64,000 nucleotides of DNA from Pelagerythrobacter rhizovicinus (GCF_004135625.1 NZ_SDPV01000001.1:1610501-1674500); one strand, 5' to 3'. Counted from the first letter of the stretch, positions 24,327 through 36,532 are shown. Notes: generated by a model not told the origin, from the letters alone. Translations and numbers: made by a program.

Positions 24327-25709
24327 ATGCTCCCAAGCGAAGCGGGGAGGTTTCGAGGAGCGACGGTTATTTCCACGATCTCTCCTTCCTCCACGCGCTC
24401 CCTCGACACTCGCGCCGTCTGGGCGATCGCCCTTCCCGCGATGCTCACCAATGTCGCGACTGCGCTGATCGGGCTTGGCGACATGTGGATCGTGGGACGG
24501 CTGGAGGACGCCGCGGCGCAAGGCGCGGTGGACGTCGGCGCGCGGCTGTTCGCCGTTCTGTTCACAGTCATGAACTTCCTCAAGACGGGCACGACCGGGC
24601 TGGTCGCGCAGGCGGGCACGCGGAGCGGCGCGCAGGAACAGGCGGCGATATTGCTGCGCGGCGCAGCAATCGGGATCGCGATCGCAGCCATGCTGCTGAT
24701 TGCCAAGCCGGTGCTGATGCCGGCGCTGCTCGGGGTGCTGGGCGCTCAAGGAGAGGTGCTCGCAGCCGCGCAGACTTACGCCGAGATCCGTTACTGGACC
24801 GCGCCGGGGGTCATGCTCAATCTCGCGCTGATCGGCTATCTCGTGGGGCGGCGGCGGATGGCCGCGGTGCTCGTGTTCGAGGTCGCCTACAACCTGCTCA
24901 ACGTCGCGCTGGGGCTGTGGTTCGTGCTCGGCCTCGACATGGGGATCGCAGGCGTCGGCTGGTCCAGCTTCGCCGCGGAGTACGCCAAGCTCGCCGCGGT
25001 CGCGATCTTCGTGCTGCGGGCCGATCAGGGGCGCACGATCCTCGATGCCGCGCGCGAGCGCACGGTGCTGCGCTGGAACAGCCTGCGGCCGTTCCTATCG
25101 CTGAACCGCGACCTGTTCCTGCGCACCGTGGTGCTGATGGTCGCGCTGGCCGCGCTCACCCGGCTGAGCGCCGAGCGCGGCGCGGTGGTGCTCGCGGCGA
25201 ACGGCATCCTCTACCAGATGTTCGTCTTCACCGCGCTGCTGCTCGACGGGTTCGAGAACGCCGCGCAAGTGCTGAACGGCGAGCGGGCCGGCGCGGCGGA
25301 CCGGGAAGGTTTCGCGCGCTACATCAAGGCGATCCTGCTGCGCGGCTTTGGCGCAGCGGCGCTGGTTGCCCTCACCTTTGCAGCGCTGGCCGATCCGATC
25401 CTCGCCAGCTTCGCCGCGACCGATGCGGTGGCCGAGGCAGCGCAGCAGCAGGCCTTCTGGCTGATCCTGCTCCCCTTCGCCGGCGTCGCCGGATTCGTGT
25501 TCGACGGCGTGTTCGTCGGGGCGAGCTGGACACGGGCGCTGCTCGTTTCGATGCTCGGCGCCGTGCTGGTCTATGCCGGCGTGCTATGGCTTGCCTGGCC
25601 GCACGGCAACTGGGGCCTGTGGCTCGCCTTCACGCTGTTCCTCGTCGCGCGCGCGGCGATACAGGCGGCAATGCTTCCGAGCCTCATGCGGCGCGAACTG
25701 GGCCGCTAG
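24327..25709 (+). CDS. MATE-family efflux transporter
   Basis: About 460 residues and 12 TM helices in two homologous halves. The MATE opening IALPAMLTNVATALIGLGDM (first TM) and VNFLK-type second helix are clear; the second half begins near LSLNRDLFLRTVVLMVALAA. It exports drugs or cations using an ion gradient. The start is uncertain: ATG 24327 has only a weak ribosome binding site, while a strong GAGGAG (24355-24360) is followed after 8 bases by an in-frame ATT (24369), which would be an unusual start. Upstream extension is excluded because it runs into tRNA-Pro. Confidence 0.85.
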   Translation: MLPSEAGRFRGATVISTISPSSTRSLDTRAVWAIALPAMLTNVATALIGLGDMWIVGRLEDAAAQGAVDVGARLFAVLFTVMNFLKTGTTGLVAQAGTRSGAQEQAAILLRGAAIGIAIAAMLLIAKPVLMPALLGVLGAQGEVLAAAQTYAEIRYWTAPGVMLNLALIGYLVGRRRMAAVLVFEVAYNLLNVALGLWFVLGLDMGIAGVGWSSFAAEYAKLAAVAIFVLRADQGRTILDAARERTVLRWNSLRPFLSLNRDLFLRTVVLMVALAALTRLSAERGAVVLAANGILYQMFVFTALLLDGFENAAQVLNGERAGAADREGFARYIKAILLRGFGAAALVALTFAALADPILASFAATDAVAEAAQQQAFWLILLPFAGVAGFVFDGVFVGASWTRALLVSMLGAVLVYAGVLWLAWPHGNWGLWLAFTLFLVARAAIQAAMLPSLMRRELGR

Positions 25710-26194
25710 TTTTCCCGCTCGACGCCCTCGAGCAGGCGCTCGCTGGTCGTTTCACCGTGCAGAACGCTGACGTCGCCGGTGGTTTCGAGCACGACCGCGC
25801 GCACTTGCGAAAGGTCGGAGACGTTGGCCTCGCGCAGCTTGGCGAACAGGTCGCTCTCTGCCACGCGAGTCCGGTCGAGCGCGTCACGCAGAATCTCGCC
25901 GTCGCGCATCAGCAGCACCGGTTCGTTCTGGATCACGTTCTCGATCGCGGGGGAGATCCTGCGCAGCCTTGCCGCGCCCCATTGCGCCAGGAACAGCCCC
26001 GCCATCGCCACCAGGGGCTGCGCGAACCCGCTCCAGTTATCCGCCTGCGACGCCCCGGCGACGAGGCTGCCCAGCGCGATCGTCATGACGAAGTCGAAGC
26101 TGGTCATCTTGGAAAGCGAACGCAGGCCGTTGACCCTGACGAGCAGCACCACCCACGCAAGCGCGGCGACCGCGAGCAGCAGGCCGCGCGCCAC
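25706..26194 (-). CDS. DUF421/YetF-family membrane protein
   Basis: At least 162 residues: two or three N-terminal TM segments (GLLLAVAALAWVVLLVRVNG, FDFVMTIALGSLVAGA) followed by the soluble domain with NVIQNEPVLLMRDGEILRDA and LREANVSDLSQVRAVVLETT. LRSLSKMTSFDF is a DUF421 hallmark. The function of these proteins is unknown; Bacillus relatives affect spore or envelope traits. GTG 26194 is the conventional start, but the frame runs on to a CTG at 26221 with AAGGA upstream, and homologues usually have a few more N-terminal residues. The 3' end overlaps the MATE stop by 4 bases. Confidence 0.8.
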   Translation of the reverse strand: MARGLLLAVAALAWVVLLVRVNGLRSLSKMTSFDFVMTIALGSLVAGASQADNWSGFAQPLVAMAGLFLAQWGAARLRRISPAIENVIQNEPVLLMRDGEILRDALDRTRVAESDLFAKLREANVSDLSQVRAVVLETTGDVSVLHGETTSERLLEGVEREN

Positions 26195-26256
26195 TATGTC
26201 GAGCGTGTCGTTCGCAAACAGGATCGGCCGGTCCTTCCGTTACCGACCGAACAACG

Positions 26257-27636
26257 TTACTCGCCCTTGATCGGTCCCGGTTCGTTGGCGAGGATGCCGA
26301 CCACCTGGGTCCATACCGCCACGTTCTGGCGCAGCTGCACCGGATCGACCTTGTCGAGCGTGTCGTCGGGCGTGTGGTGCAGGTCGAAATAGCGCGTGCC
26401 GTCCTGCTGCAGGTCGATGATCGCTGTTTTCTGGTCGCGCGCGATGTTGATGTCCGCCCCGCCGGTGGCGACGCCGGTGCCGTTGGAGACGCCGAAGCGC
26501 GCGACGGCCGCCGCGATCCTCGCGTGCAGGTCCGGATTGCTCTCGCGGAAATTGCTCTCGAACTGCCAGATGCGGTCCGCGCCGAAATCGCTTTCGAGGC
26601 CGACCGCGATCGGCTCGTCGATATGCGCGGCGGAGTAGGCCCTGGAGCCCCACAGCCCGGTCTCCTCCGCCCCGGCCATAAGCACGCGGATCGTGCGCAG
26701 CGGCTGGCCTGCGGCAGCGACATGCTTGGCGGCCGCGGCGACGATGCCGCAGCCCGCGCCGTCGTCGATCGCGCCGGTGCCGTTCCACCAGCTATCGATG
26801 TGGCAGGCGACCAGCACCGGCGGCAGGGAGGGATCGCGCCCGACGATCTCGCCCACGACATTGCCGCTGGTGGTCGTCCCGAGCTCGCGCGGTTCGAGCG
26901 TCAGCTTCATCGTGATCGGCCCCTCGGCGCGGTCGAACATCCGCTCGAGATTGAGCGCATCAGGGATCGACAGCGCGCCCGCCGGAGTGGCGGCGACTCC
27001 TTCGGGAAAGCTCGTGCCGCCCGCGTGCGGGTTCCGATGACGATCGGTGCCGACGGACTTGATGACGGTGGCGACCGCACCCTTGCTCGCGGCGATCCCC
27101 GCACCGACCCAACGCGTGGGCCCGGCGAAGCCGTATTGCGATCCGTCCTGTGTCGGCGTCATCGCGTGGCCGATATAGGCGATCTTGCCATTCAGACTGC
27201 CCGCGGGCGCGGCCTCGAGCGCCGCGACGTTGGCGAACTCGACCACTTCGGCGGTGATCCCCTCGGGACCGGTCGAGGCACTGCCGCCAAGCGGCTGGAC
27301 GACCAGCGGCTGCGGGAACGGACTGACGATCTCGGCGCGGTGCAGTTCGCCCGGCACCCAGGTCTCCATCTCGAACGGCTCGTCGGCGACGTTGGCGAAG
27401 CCATTGGCCTTGAGCCATGCAACCGCCCAGTCGCGCCCGCGCTTCTCCGCCTCGGTGCCGGCCTGGCGCGGCCCCACTTCGGTCGTGATCCCCTCGACGA
27501 AGTCCCACGCGAGCGTGTCACTTTCCAGCGCAGCATCGGCGCTTGCGGCAGCGGCGGGAGTTTCGGAAGCGACGGTCTGCGCGGCGGCGAGCGTCGGGAG
27601 CGATGCGGCGGCGAGCGCCAGTACCAGAGTCCTCAT
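26257..27636 (-). CDS. Secreted M28-family zinc peptidase (carboxypeptidase Q-like)
   Basis: A 459-residue exported peptidase. The signal peptide is about residues 1-20 (MRTLVLALAAASLPTLAAAQ). A PA-type insert lies at about 120-230, and the M28 catalytic core supplies the two-zinc ligands: ACHIDSWWNGTGAIDDGAG (His, Asp), AEETGLWGS (catalytic Glu pair), ESDFGAD (Asp) and LHHTPDDTLDKVD (His). The arrangement resembles plasma glutamate carboxypeptidase. Periplasmic dipeptide/peptide degradation is likely. ATG 27636 is chosen; the longer frame crosses the divergent ettA start region. Confidence 0.9.
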   Translation of the reverse strand: MRTLVLALAAASLPTLAAAQTVASETPAAAASADAALESDTLAWDFVEGITTEVGPRQAGTEAEKRGRDWAVAWLKANGFANVADEPFEMETWVPGELHRAEIVSPFPQPLVVQPLGGSASTGPEGITAEVVEFANVAALEAAPAGSLNGKIAYIGHAMTPTQDGSQYGFAGPTRWVGAGIAASKGAVATVIKSVGTDRHRNPHAGGTSFPEGVAATPAGALSIPDALNLERMFDRAEGPITMKLTLEPRELGTTTSGNVVGEIVGRDPSLPPVLVACHIDSWWNGTGAIDDGAGCGIVAAAAKHVAAAGQPLRTIRVLMAGAEETGLWGSRAYSAAHIDEPIAVGLESDFGADRIWQFESNFRESNPDLHARIAAAVARFGVSNGTGVATGGADINIARDQKTAIIDLQQDGTRYFDLHHTPDDTLDKVDPVQLRQNVAVWTQVVGILANEPGPIKGE

Positions 27637-27748
27637 AGGCGCGCTTGCTATCGGCGTCTTGCGGCCAAGTCCAGCTTGCCCGCGCCCTCCCCAACGCCTA
27701 TCTGCGCGCCAACTCTCGAAACACCCGTTTGTACCCGAAGGACGACTG

Positions 27749-29428
27749 ATGGCCGCCCAATACGCATTCGTCATGAAGAACATGACCAAGACTTTCCCAG
27801 GTGCCGCCAAGCCGGTGCTGCAGGATATCAACCTGCAGTTCTACCAGGGCGCCAAGATCGGCATCGTCGGCCCCAACGGCGCGGGCAAGTCGACCCTGAT
27901 GAAGATCATGGCCGGCATCGATACGGACTTCACCGGGGAGGCCTGGCCGGGCGAGAACATCACCGTCGGCTATCTGCCGCAGGAGCCGGAGCTCGATCCG
28001 AACAAGACCGTGCTCGAGAACGTCAAGGACGGCGCGCGCGAGGTCGCGGACATGGTCGAGCGCTTCAACGCGATCAGCGCCGAGATGGGCGATCCGCAGG
28101 ACGACACCGATTTCGACGCGCTGATGGAGGAGATGGGCACGCTCCAGGAGAAGATCGACGCGGTCGACGGCTGGACGCTCGACAACCAACTCGAGATCGC
28201 CATGGAGGCGCTGCGCTGCCCGCCCGGCGACTGGCCGGTTACCGAGCTGTCGGGCGGCGAGAAGCGCCGCGTGGCGCTTACCCGCCTGCTGATCCAGAAG
28301 CCCAGCATCCTGCTGCTGGACGAGCCGACCAACCACCTCGATGCCGAAAGCGTCGAATGGCTGGAGAACCACCTCAAGGAATATGCCGGCGCGGTGCTGA
28401 TGATCACCCACGACCGCTACTTCCTCGACCACGTCGTCGGCTGGATCCTCGAGCTCGATCGCGGCAACTACTTCCCCTACGAAGGCAACTACTCGACCTA
28501 CCTCGAGAAGAAGGCCAAGCGTCTCGAGCAGGAATCGCGCGAGGAGAGCGGGCGGCAGAAGTCGCTCAGCCGCGAACTCGAGTGGATCCGGCAGACGCCG
28601 GCCGCGCGCCAGACCAAGTCCAAGGCGCGTATCCGCAAGTTCGAGCAGCTTCAGGAAGCGCAGAGCGACCGCAAGCCGGGCAAGGCGCAGATCGTCATCC
28701 AGGTGCCCGAGCGCCTCGGGGGCAAGGTGATCGAGGCCAAGAACATCTCCAAGGCCTATGGCGACAAGCTGCTGTTCGAGAACCTGTCGTTCATGCTGCC
28801 CCCGGGCGGCATCGTCGGCGTGATCGGCCCCAACGGCGCCGGCAAGTCCACGCTGTTCAAGATTCTCACCGGCAAGGAAGAACCCGATAGCGGCAGCGTC
28901 GAGATCGGCGACACGGTGCGCCTCGGCTATGTCGACCAGAGCCGCGACCATCTCGACCCCAAACACAACGTGTGGGAGGAGATCTCCGACGGGCTCGACT
29001 ACATGAAGGTCAACGGCCACGACATGTCGACGCGGGCCTATGTCGGCGCGTTCAACTTCAAGGGCCAGGACCAGCAGAAGAATGTCGGCAAGCTGTCGGG
29101 CGGTGAGCGCAACCGCGTCCACATGGCCAAGATGCTCAAGCAGGGCGGCAACGTCCTCCTGCTGGACGAGCCGACCAACGACCTGGACGTCGAGACGCTC
29201 GGCGCGCTGGAAGAGGCGATCGAGAACTTCGCCGGCTGCGCCGTGGTCATCTCGCACGACCGCTTCTTCCTCGACCGGCTGGCGACCCACATCCTCGCGT
29301 TCGAAGGCAACAGCCACGTCGAATGGTTCGAAGGCAACTTCGAAGCCTACGAGGAAGACAAGCGCCGCCGCCTCGGCGACGCCGCCGACCGCCCCACCCG
29401 CCTCGCATACAAGAAGCTGACCCGCTGA
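27749..29428 (+). CDS. ettA: Energy-dependent translational throttle protein EttA (ABC-F ATPase)
   Basis: A 559-residue soluble tandem ABC ATPase. ABC1: GPNGAGKSTLMKI (Walker A), LSGGEKRRVAL (signature), LLLDEPTNHLD. The linker carries the charged helical arm YLEKKAKRLEQESREESGRQ. ABC2: GPNGAGKSTLFKI, LSGGERNRVHM, LLLDEPTNDLD. EttA binds the ribosomal E site and gates the first peptide bond according to ATP/ADP. ATG 27749 has AAGGA upstream; longer in-frame extension is spurious. Confidence 0.96.
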   Translation: MAAQYAFVMKNMTKTFPGAAKPVLQDINLQFYQGAKIGIVGPNGAGKSTLMKIMAGIDTDFTGEAWPGENITVGYLPQEPELDPNKTVLENVKDGAREVADMVERFNAISAEMGDPQDDTDFDALMEEMGTLQEKIDAVDGWTLDNQLEIAMEALRCPPGDWPVTELSGGEKRRVALTRLLIQKPSILLLDEPTNHLDAESVEWLENHLKEYAGAVLMITHDRYFLDHVVGWILELDRGNYFPYEGNYSTYLEKKAKRLEQESREESGRQKSLSRELEWIRQTPAARQTKSKARIRKFEQLQEAQSDRKPGKAQIVIQVPERLGGKVIEAKNISKAYGDKLLFENLSFMLPPGGIVGVIGPNGAGKSTLFKILTGKEEPDSGSVEIGDTVRLGYVDQSRDHLDPKHNVWEEISDGLDYMKVNGHDMSTRAYVGAFNFKGQDQQKNVGKLSGGERNRVHMAKMLKQGGNVLLLDEPTNDLDVETLGALEEAIENFAGCAVVISHDRFFLDRLATHILAFEGNSHVEWFEGNFEAYEEDKRRRLGDAADRPTRLAYKKLTR

Positions 29429-29437
29429 CCCTCTTCT

Positions 29438-29474
29438 CCCCTCCCGCTTGCGGGAGGGGCCGGGGGTGGGCCTG
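29438..29474 (+). repeat. GC-rich palindromic repeat downstream of ettA
   Basis: A 37-base sequence, CCCCTCCCGC-TTG-CGGGAGGGG followed by ccgggggtgggcctg, identical to 42231-42267. Both copies start within 10 bases of a CDS stop. The hairpin could end transcription, though no T-run follows. Confidence 0.85.
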
Positions 29475-29549
29475 TACCCTCCCGCGACGGCCGAGCTGCC
29501 AAAAGAGTGCGCTCGCGGAGACGCAGAGGAGTGCGCCAAGCTCTTAACC

Positions 29550-29645
29550 CTGTCATCCCCGCGAAAGTACCCTGTCATCCCCGCGAAAGCGGGAATCCCG
29601 GGTCTGCGGTTCGACTATGGATCCCCGCTTTCGCGGGGATGACAG
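29550..29645. repeat. GTCATCCCCGCGAAAG dispersed repeat, partial tandem plus inverted pair
   Basis: CTGTCATCCCCGCGAAAG at 29550-29567 is followed by a full unit at 29572-29645 whose two ends are inverted copies (GTCATCCCCGCGAAAGCGGG ... CCCGCTTTCGCGGGGATGAC). Related elements lie at 31198-31275, 37517-37542 and 51668-51688. It fills the space between ettA and the NTF2-like gene; the rest of 29475-29757 holds no gene I can support. Confidence 0.88.
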
Positions 29646-29757
29646 AGGGGCGCCCCCAATCGACCGTCCCACGCCGCGACACGCGCGGTCGGCGGACCGG
29701 CTCCTCCCTTTGAAACACTCGCCCAACACCGGCGTTCTTCCCCCTGAGGAGAAGCCG

Positions 29758-30108
29758 ATGCGATCGACACGGGAAGTCATCGAGGACCATCTTGCGCTGC
29801 AGCGCGAGCACGATCTGGGTGCGGACGTCGAGCGGAACTACGCCGACGACTTGCTCGTCATGGCGAAGGACGGCGTATTCCGCGGCAAAGACGGGATTCG
29901 CAAGACGGCCCGCATCCTCCAGGAAAACCTGCCCGACGCCACCTATCGCTACGAACTGCTGCGGGTGGCCGACGACTACGCCCTGCTCGGCTGGTCCGCG
30001 ACCGCCGCCAACGGCGCACGCACGCGCCACGGCGCCGACGCCTTCGTGGTGAAGGACGGCCTGATCGCCGTGCAGATCATCCACTACGACGTGGCACCGC
30101 CGAACTAG
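29758..30108 (+). CDS. NTF2-like (SnoaL-type) protein
   Basis: A 116-residue cone-fold protein: TREVIEDHLALQREHDLGAD (helical start), ERNYADDLLVMAKDGVFRGK (typical YADD...GxxxGxxGI pattern), then a beta-sheet half ending GLIAVQIIHYDV. NTF2-like domains bind small ligands or act as simple isomerases; the exact role is unknown. ATG 29758 has TGAGGAG upstream. Convergent with the DUF2267 gene (19 bases apart). Confidence 0.8.
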   Translation: MRSTREVIEDHLALQREHDLGADVERNYADDLLVMAKDGVFRGKDGIRKTARILQENLPDATYRYELLRVADDYALLGWSATAANGARTRHGADAFVVKDGLIAVQIIHYDVAPPN

Positions 30109-30127
30109 CCGGCGCGCACCAAGACCT

Positions 30128-30565
30128 TCAGGCCACCTGTTCGGCGCTGCGCCAGAGGTCGCGGATGCCCTCGGGCAGGATCGCCTTGATCTTCTCGATC
30201 TGCCCGGTGTCGATGTTGCGCGACAGCACGTCGAACACGGCCCGGATCGCCTCCTCCGGATCGACCGGCCGGGTGTCGGCCAGCCATTCGGTCACTTCGG
30301 CGACGAACTCCTCGCGGTTGCATCGGACTGGCTGCCGCGCGGGCTGGTACTGATCGTAGTAGACCCCGCGCACGAGCAGCGGGAGCTGCGCGCCGAGGTG
30401 CGCCGCCTCCTCCACCGGCAAGCGGTCGCGCAGCTTGTGCAGCACTGTGCTCAGCGCTTTCCACGCGACCTGCCGGTCGGGGCCTAGCCGCTCCATGATC
30501 TGGTCGAGCCAGATGTTGGTCGTCTGCAGGGTCTTGTCGAATACCTCGAGGCCGTTGGCGCTCAT
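30128..30565 (-). CDS. DUF2267-domain protein
   Basis: A 145-residue helical protein beginning MSANGLEVFDKTLQTTNIWL with two similar helical halves: AWKALSTVLHKLRDRLPVEE with AAHLGAQLPLLVRGVYYDQY, then FVAEVTEWLA with AIRAVFDVLSRNIDTGQIEK. DUF2267 proteins are of unknown function and often sit next to CBS-domain or stress genes, as here 21 bases downstream of the CBS gene. Likely co-transcribed. Confidence 0.85.
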   Translation of the reverse strand: MSANGLEVFDKTLQTTNIWLDQIMERLGPDRQVAWKALSTVLHKLRDRLPVEEAAHLGAQLPLLVRGVYYDQYQPARQPVRCNREEFVAEVTEWLADTRPVDPEEAIRAVFDVLSRNIDTGQIEKIKAILPEGIRDLWRSAEQVA

Positions 30566-30586
30566 CGGTCTTCTCCTTGGTTGGCG

Positions 30587-31012
30587 TCAGGTGGCGTGCA
30601 GACCGCCCGGCTGCGCGATCTGGCTCAGCGCCTCGCCGGAGTCGCGCTCGTCCTTCTTCGCGAGATCGCCGATCGAGACGATGCCGACCAGCCGCTTGTC
30701 GCGATCGACCACGGGCATCCGGCGCAGCTGCTGGTCCCCCATGTTCTCGAGCACTTCGTCTGCATCGTCGTCGGCGTAGCAGTACAGGACCTCGCCGCTC
30801 ATCGCCTCGCGCACGGGCGTGTCGCATTCGCGGCCCTTGGCAACGGCGCGAACCGCGATGTCGCGGTCGGTGATCATCCCGACGAGGCGCTCGTCCTGAC
30901 CCACCGGAAGCACGCCGGCATCGATGCGGTCCATGATCTGGGCGGCTTGCTGGATGGTGTCGTCCGGGCTCGCCACCTGGACGTCTCTCGTCATACATTC
31001 GCTGACTTGCAT
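30587..31012 (-). CDS. Two-CBS-domain protein
   Basis: A 141-residue protein made of two CBS motifs: CMTRDVQVASPDDTIQQAAQ to GMITDRDIAVRAVAKG, and VREAMSGEVLYCYADDDADE to LVGIVSIGDLAKKD. Such proteins bind adenosine nucleotides and act as energy sensors; with no catalytic domain attached it is probably a regulatory subunit or stress protein. First gene of the CBS-DUF2267 pair. The 288 bases before it (31013-31300) contain only a dispersed repeat. Confidence 0.92.
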   Translation of the reverse strand: MQVSECMTRDVQVASPDDTIQQAAQIMDRIDAGVLPVGQDERLVGMITDRDIAVRAVAKGRECDTPVREAMSGEVLYCYADDDADEVLENMGDQQLRRMPVVDRDKRLVGIVSIGDLAKKDERDSGEALSQIAQPGGLHAT

Positions 31013-31197
31013 CGTTCGTCTCCGCTAGTTGGCTGGTTCGCCCCCTCACCATCCGGCGCGGGGCGCCGGGAGGCGCGGAGCAGGACGTGGAAAAGGCCAC
31101 GTCTACCTGGCCAATGGATGGCCAGCGATAACGTTGCGTCGACCGCCGCAGACAGGCCACGCCTTGGCTCGGGGCGCGCCGCTCCATACGCATATCC

Positions 31198-31275
31198 GTC
31201 ACCCCAGCGAAAGCTGGGGTCGCGTGCCGCCAGGTTGTACGGTGCGGAGAGCGATCCCAGCCTTCGCTGGGATGA
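31198..31275. repeat. GTCACCCCAGCGAAAGC dispersed inverted repeat
   Basis: GTCACCCCAGCGAAAGCTGG at 31198-31217 (its own hairpin extends to 31220) and, at the other end, gatcccagccttcgctggga/tgac (31253-31275) form an inverted pair around about 30 bases. Same family as 29550-29645. Located between ligA and the CBS gene. Confidence 0.85.
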
Positions 31276-31300
31276 CGCGATTAGCGGGGGAAGGTGGCTC

Positions 31301-33983
<2,683 letters not shown>

Positions 33984-33987
<4 letters not shown>

Positions 33988-34871
33988 CGAGCAACCTCTC
34001 CGCCCCGCAACAGATTCAGCATGGCGGGTTCGTTGGCGGCGTGGGCTTCGGAGCCGGGTGTGAGGACATCGAAGTGGCTGGCGCCGGGGTTCTCTCGAAT
34101 CTCCAACCGTGTGCCCGCAGCGCGAATTGCCGCCTGCGCGGGTTCAGGCGGAGACGGGAGGACAGCCTGGACGAACAGCAGTTCCTCCAGCTGCGGTGCA
34201 TGGTCCGCGGGCGTAATCGCGCCATAGCGCGCGGGCACGGCGCCCGGATCGCCGCCCATGAACGGATCGACCGCCGAAAACTCGCACAGGGCGTCGAACG
34301 CCGTGCGCTCCGCCCCGATATCCGCCGGGCCGTCGAGGACGATTGCCGCGCGCACCGCCAGTGGCTCGCGCGCGCCAAGCGGGCTGTCGCTCCCCTGCGC
34401 CATTGCCAGCCACTGGGCCGGGAGCGCGCCGGCCGAGTGGCCGACCAGCGTCACCCGCGCACGGTCGATCGGGTGCGCGGCGGATACCCGGTCGATCAGC
34501 GCGGCCGCGGCCTGCCAGTCCGCGAAGCTGCCCGGCCAGCCGCCGCCGTCGCCGACCTCGCGGTAGTCGACGTTGAGCGTGGCGATCCCCTGCCCCTGCC
34601 AGCGCGTCGCGAGCGGCGCCATGTAGGCCTGGTTGGCCACGCCGGTCTTCCAGCACCCGCCATGGAAGATCACCGCGAGCGGAAACGGCCCCTCTCCCAC
34701 CGGCAATCGCAACTCCGCGAACCCGCGGTGATGATCGGCATAGCGCAGCACCGCGTCCGGCTCCGACGGCTCCAGATGCGCATCGGTGCCGAACGTGTCG
34801 CCGCCGGCGGGCGCGGCCGAGGACGTGCCCGTGGCCATCAGCAAGGCGATCCCGAGCGCGGCATGCCTCAC
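33984..34871 (-). CDS. Secreted alpha/beta hydrolase (esterase/BD-FAE-like)
   Basis: A 295-residue exported hydrolase. The signal peptide is at 1-19 (LGIALLMATGTSSAAPA). Oxyanion motif VIFHGGCWKTG, nucleophile elbow LVGHSAGALPAQ, and a late GASHFDVL with the probable catalytic His. Resembles feruloyl-esterase-like or kynurenine-formamidase-like hydrolases. ATGA overlaps link it to recN upstream and the monooxygenase downstream. Confidence 0.85.
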
Positions 34872-36532
34872 ACCCCCTCCAGCAACCGGTCCGCCTGTGC
34901 GCGTGCCTCGGGCGTCACTTCGGCGCCCGAGAGCATGCGCGCGATTTCTTCCTGCCGACCGCTCTCGTCGAGCAGCAGGACGGAGGTCTTCGTGACGGTG
35001 CCCTCGCTCGACTTCGCGATCAGGTAGTGCACGCGGCCGCGCGCGGCGACTTGCGGGCTGTGCGTCACCGCGAGCAGCTGCCCGCCTTCCGCCAGCCGCG
35101 CAAGGCGTTCGCCGATCGCGCTGGCGACCGCGCCGCCGACGCCGCGGTCGATCTCGTCGAAGATCACCGTCGCCGCCCCGCCCTGCTCGGCGAGCGCAAC
35201 CTTGAGCGCAAGGATGAAGCGCGACAGCTCGCCCCCGCTGGCGATCTTGGCCAGCGGGGCGAAGTCCGCACCCGGATTGGTTGCGATCAGGAATTCGACG
35301 CTGTCCAGTCCGTGCGGCCCCCAGCGTTCCTCGGGCAGTTCGCCGACCGCGGTGCGGAACCGCGCCGCATCGAGCTTGAGCGGCGCCAGCTCCGCCGCCA
35401 CAGCCTGGTCAAGTTTCGCCGCCGCCGCAAACCGCGCCTCATGCAAGGCGCCTGCGCGCCGGCGATAGAGCTCCCCCGCCTCGCGCGCCGCCGCTTCGAG
35501 CGCGTCGAGCTCGGCCTCCCCGCCTTCGATGGCGTCGAGCGCGGCGCGAAACGCGCGCATCTTCTCGGGCAGCTCGTCCACCTCACAGCGGTGCTTGCGG
35601 GCGAGCGCGCGCAAGTCGAACAGGCGCGTCTCGGCCGCCTCCAATGCGGCCGGATCGTGCACGAGGGCCTCGGCCGCAGCTTCCAGCTTCGCCTCAGCCT
35701 CGCTCGCCTCGATCACCGCGCGATCAAGCGCGGCCAGCGCTTCAGCCAGCAGCGGGTGCTCGGGCGCGATCCGGTCGAGCCGCCGCGCCGCCACCCGGAG
35801 CGCGGCGAGCGGCGAATCGGATCCGTCCCAGACATGACGCAGCTCCTCGAGATCGCCCGAAAGGCGCTCGCCTTTCTGCATGGCCGCGCGCGCTTCGGCG
35901 AGCCGCGCCTCCTCGCCCGCTTGCGGCTCGAGCGCGGTCAGCTCCGCCAGATGCGCCAGCAGCAGATCCTGGTCGGCCCTGGCCTGATCGATCGCCGCGC
36001 GCGCACTTTCCAGCCGCTCTTCGGCCCCGCGCCAGGCATCCCACGCCGCGGCGACACCCGCGGTGTCCGCCCCGGCATAGCGGTCGAGCAGGGCCCGGTG
36101 GCCGCGCGGATTGACCAGCCCGCGGTCGTCGTGCTGTCCGTGCAGCTCGACCAGCACCGGCGCGAGCGCGCGCAGCAGCGCGACGCTGACCGGCTGGTCG
36201 TTGACGAAGGCCTTGCTCCCGCCATCGGCGCGTACCTGGCGACGGACGATCAGCGGTTCGCCGGGCTCGATCGCGATCTCCGCATCGTCGAGCGCTTCGG
36301 CCACCGCATCGGGCAGCCGAGCGAACTCGAAGCTCGCGGTCACGCTCGCGCGGTCCTCGCCGCCCCGCACCAGCATGGTCTCCGCCCGATTGCCGAGGAC
36401 GAGGCCCAGCGCGTCGAGCAGGATCGACTTGCCCGCGCCCGTCTCGCCCGTGAGCACGCCAAGGCCGCGCCCGAAATCGAGATCGAGCGCTTCGATCAGC
36501 ACGACGTTGCGGATGGACAGGCGGGTCAGCAT
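34868..36532 (-). CDS. recN: DNA repair protein RecN
   Basis: A 554-residue SMC-like ATPase that gathers DNA ends in double-strand break repair. The N-terminal Walker A reads GETGAGKSILLDALGLVLGN and is followed by RQVRADGGSKAFVNDQPVS and VELHGQHDDRGL. The central coiled-coil is Ala/Glu-rich. The C-terminal signature is IASGGELSRFILALKVAL and Walker B is ATVIFDEIDRGVGG. It lies 71 bases after bamD, the usual alphaproteobacterial order. No obvious LexA box is seen in that short gap. Confidence 0.97.
   Translation of the reverse strand: MLTRLSIRNVVLIEALDLDFGRGLGVLTGETGAGKSILLDALGLVLGNRAETMLVRGGEDRASVTASFEFARLPDAVAEALDDAEIAIEPGEPLIVRRQVRADGGSKAFVNDQPVSVALLRALAPVLVELHGQHDDRGLVNPRGHRALLDRYAGADTAGVAAAWDAWRGAEERLESARAAIDQARADQDLLLAHLAELTALEPQAGEEARLAEARAAMQKGERLSGDLEELRHVWDGSDSPLAALRVAARRLDRIAPEHPLLAEALAALDRAVIEASEAEAKLEAAAEALVHDPAALEAAETRLFDLRALARKHRCEVDELPEKMRAFRAALDAIEGGEAELDALEAAAREAGELYRRRAGALHEARFAAAAKLDQAVAAELAPLKLDAARFRTAVGELPEERWGPHGLDSVEFLIATNPGADFAPLAKIASGGELSRFILALKVALAEQGGAATVIFDEIDRGVGGAVASAIGERLARLAEGGQLLAVTHSPQVAARGRVHYLIAKSSEGTVTKTSVLLLDESGRQEEIARMLSGAEVTPEARAQADRLLEGV

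Noticed and set aside
29438-29474. Possible CRISPR unit
   Set aside because: Only two distant copies and no regularly spaced array; it is a dispersed hairpin.
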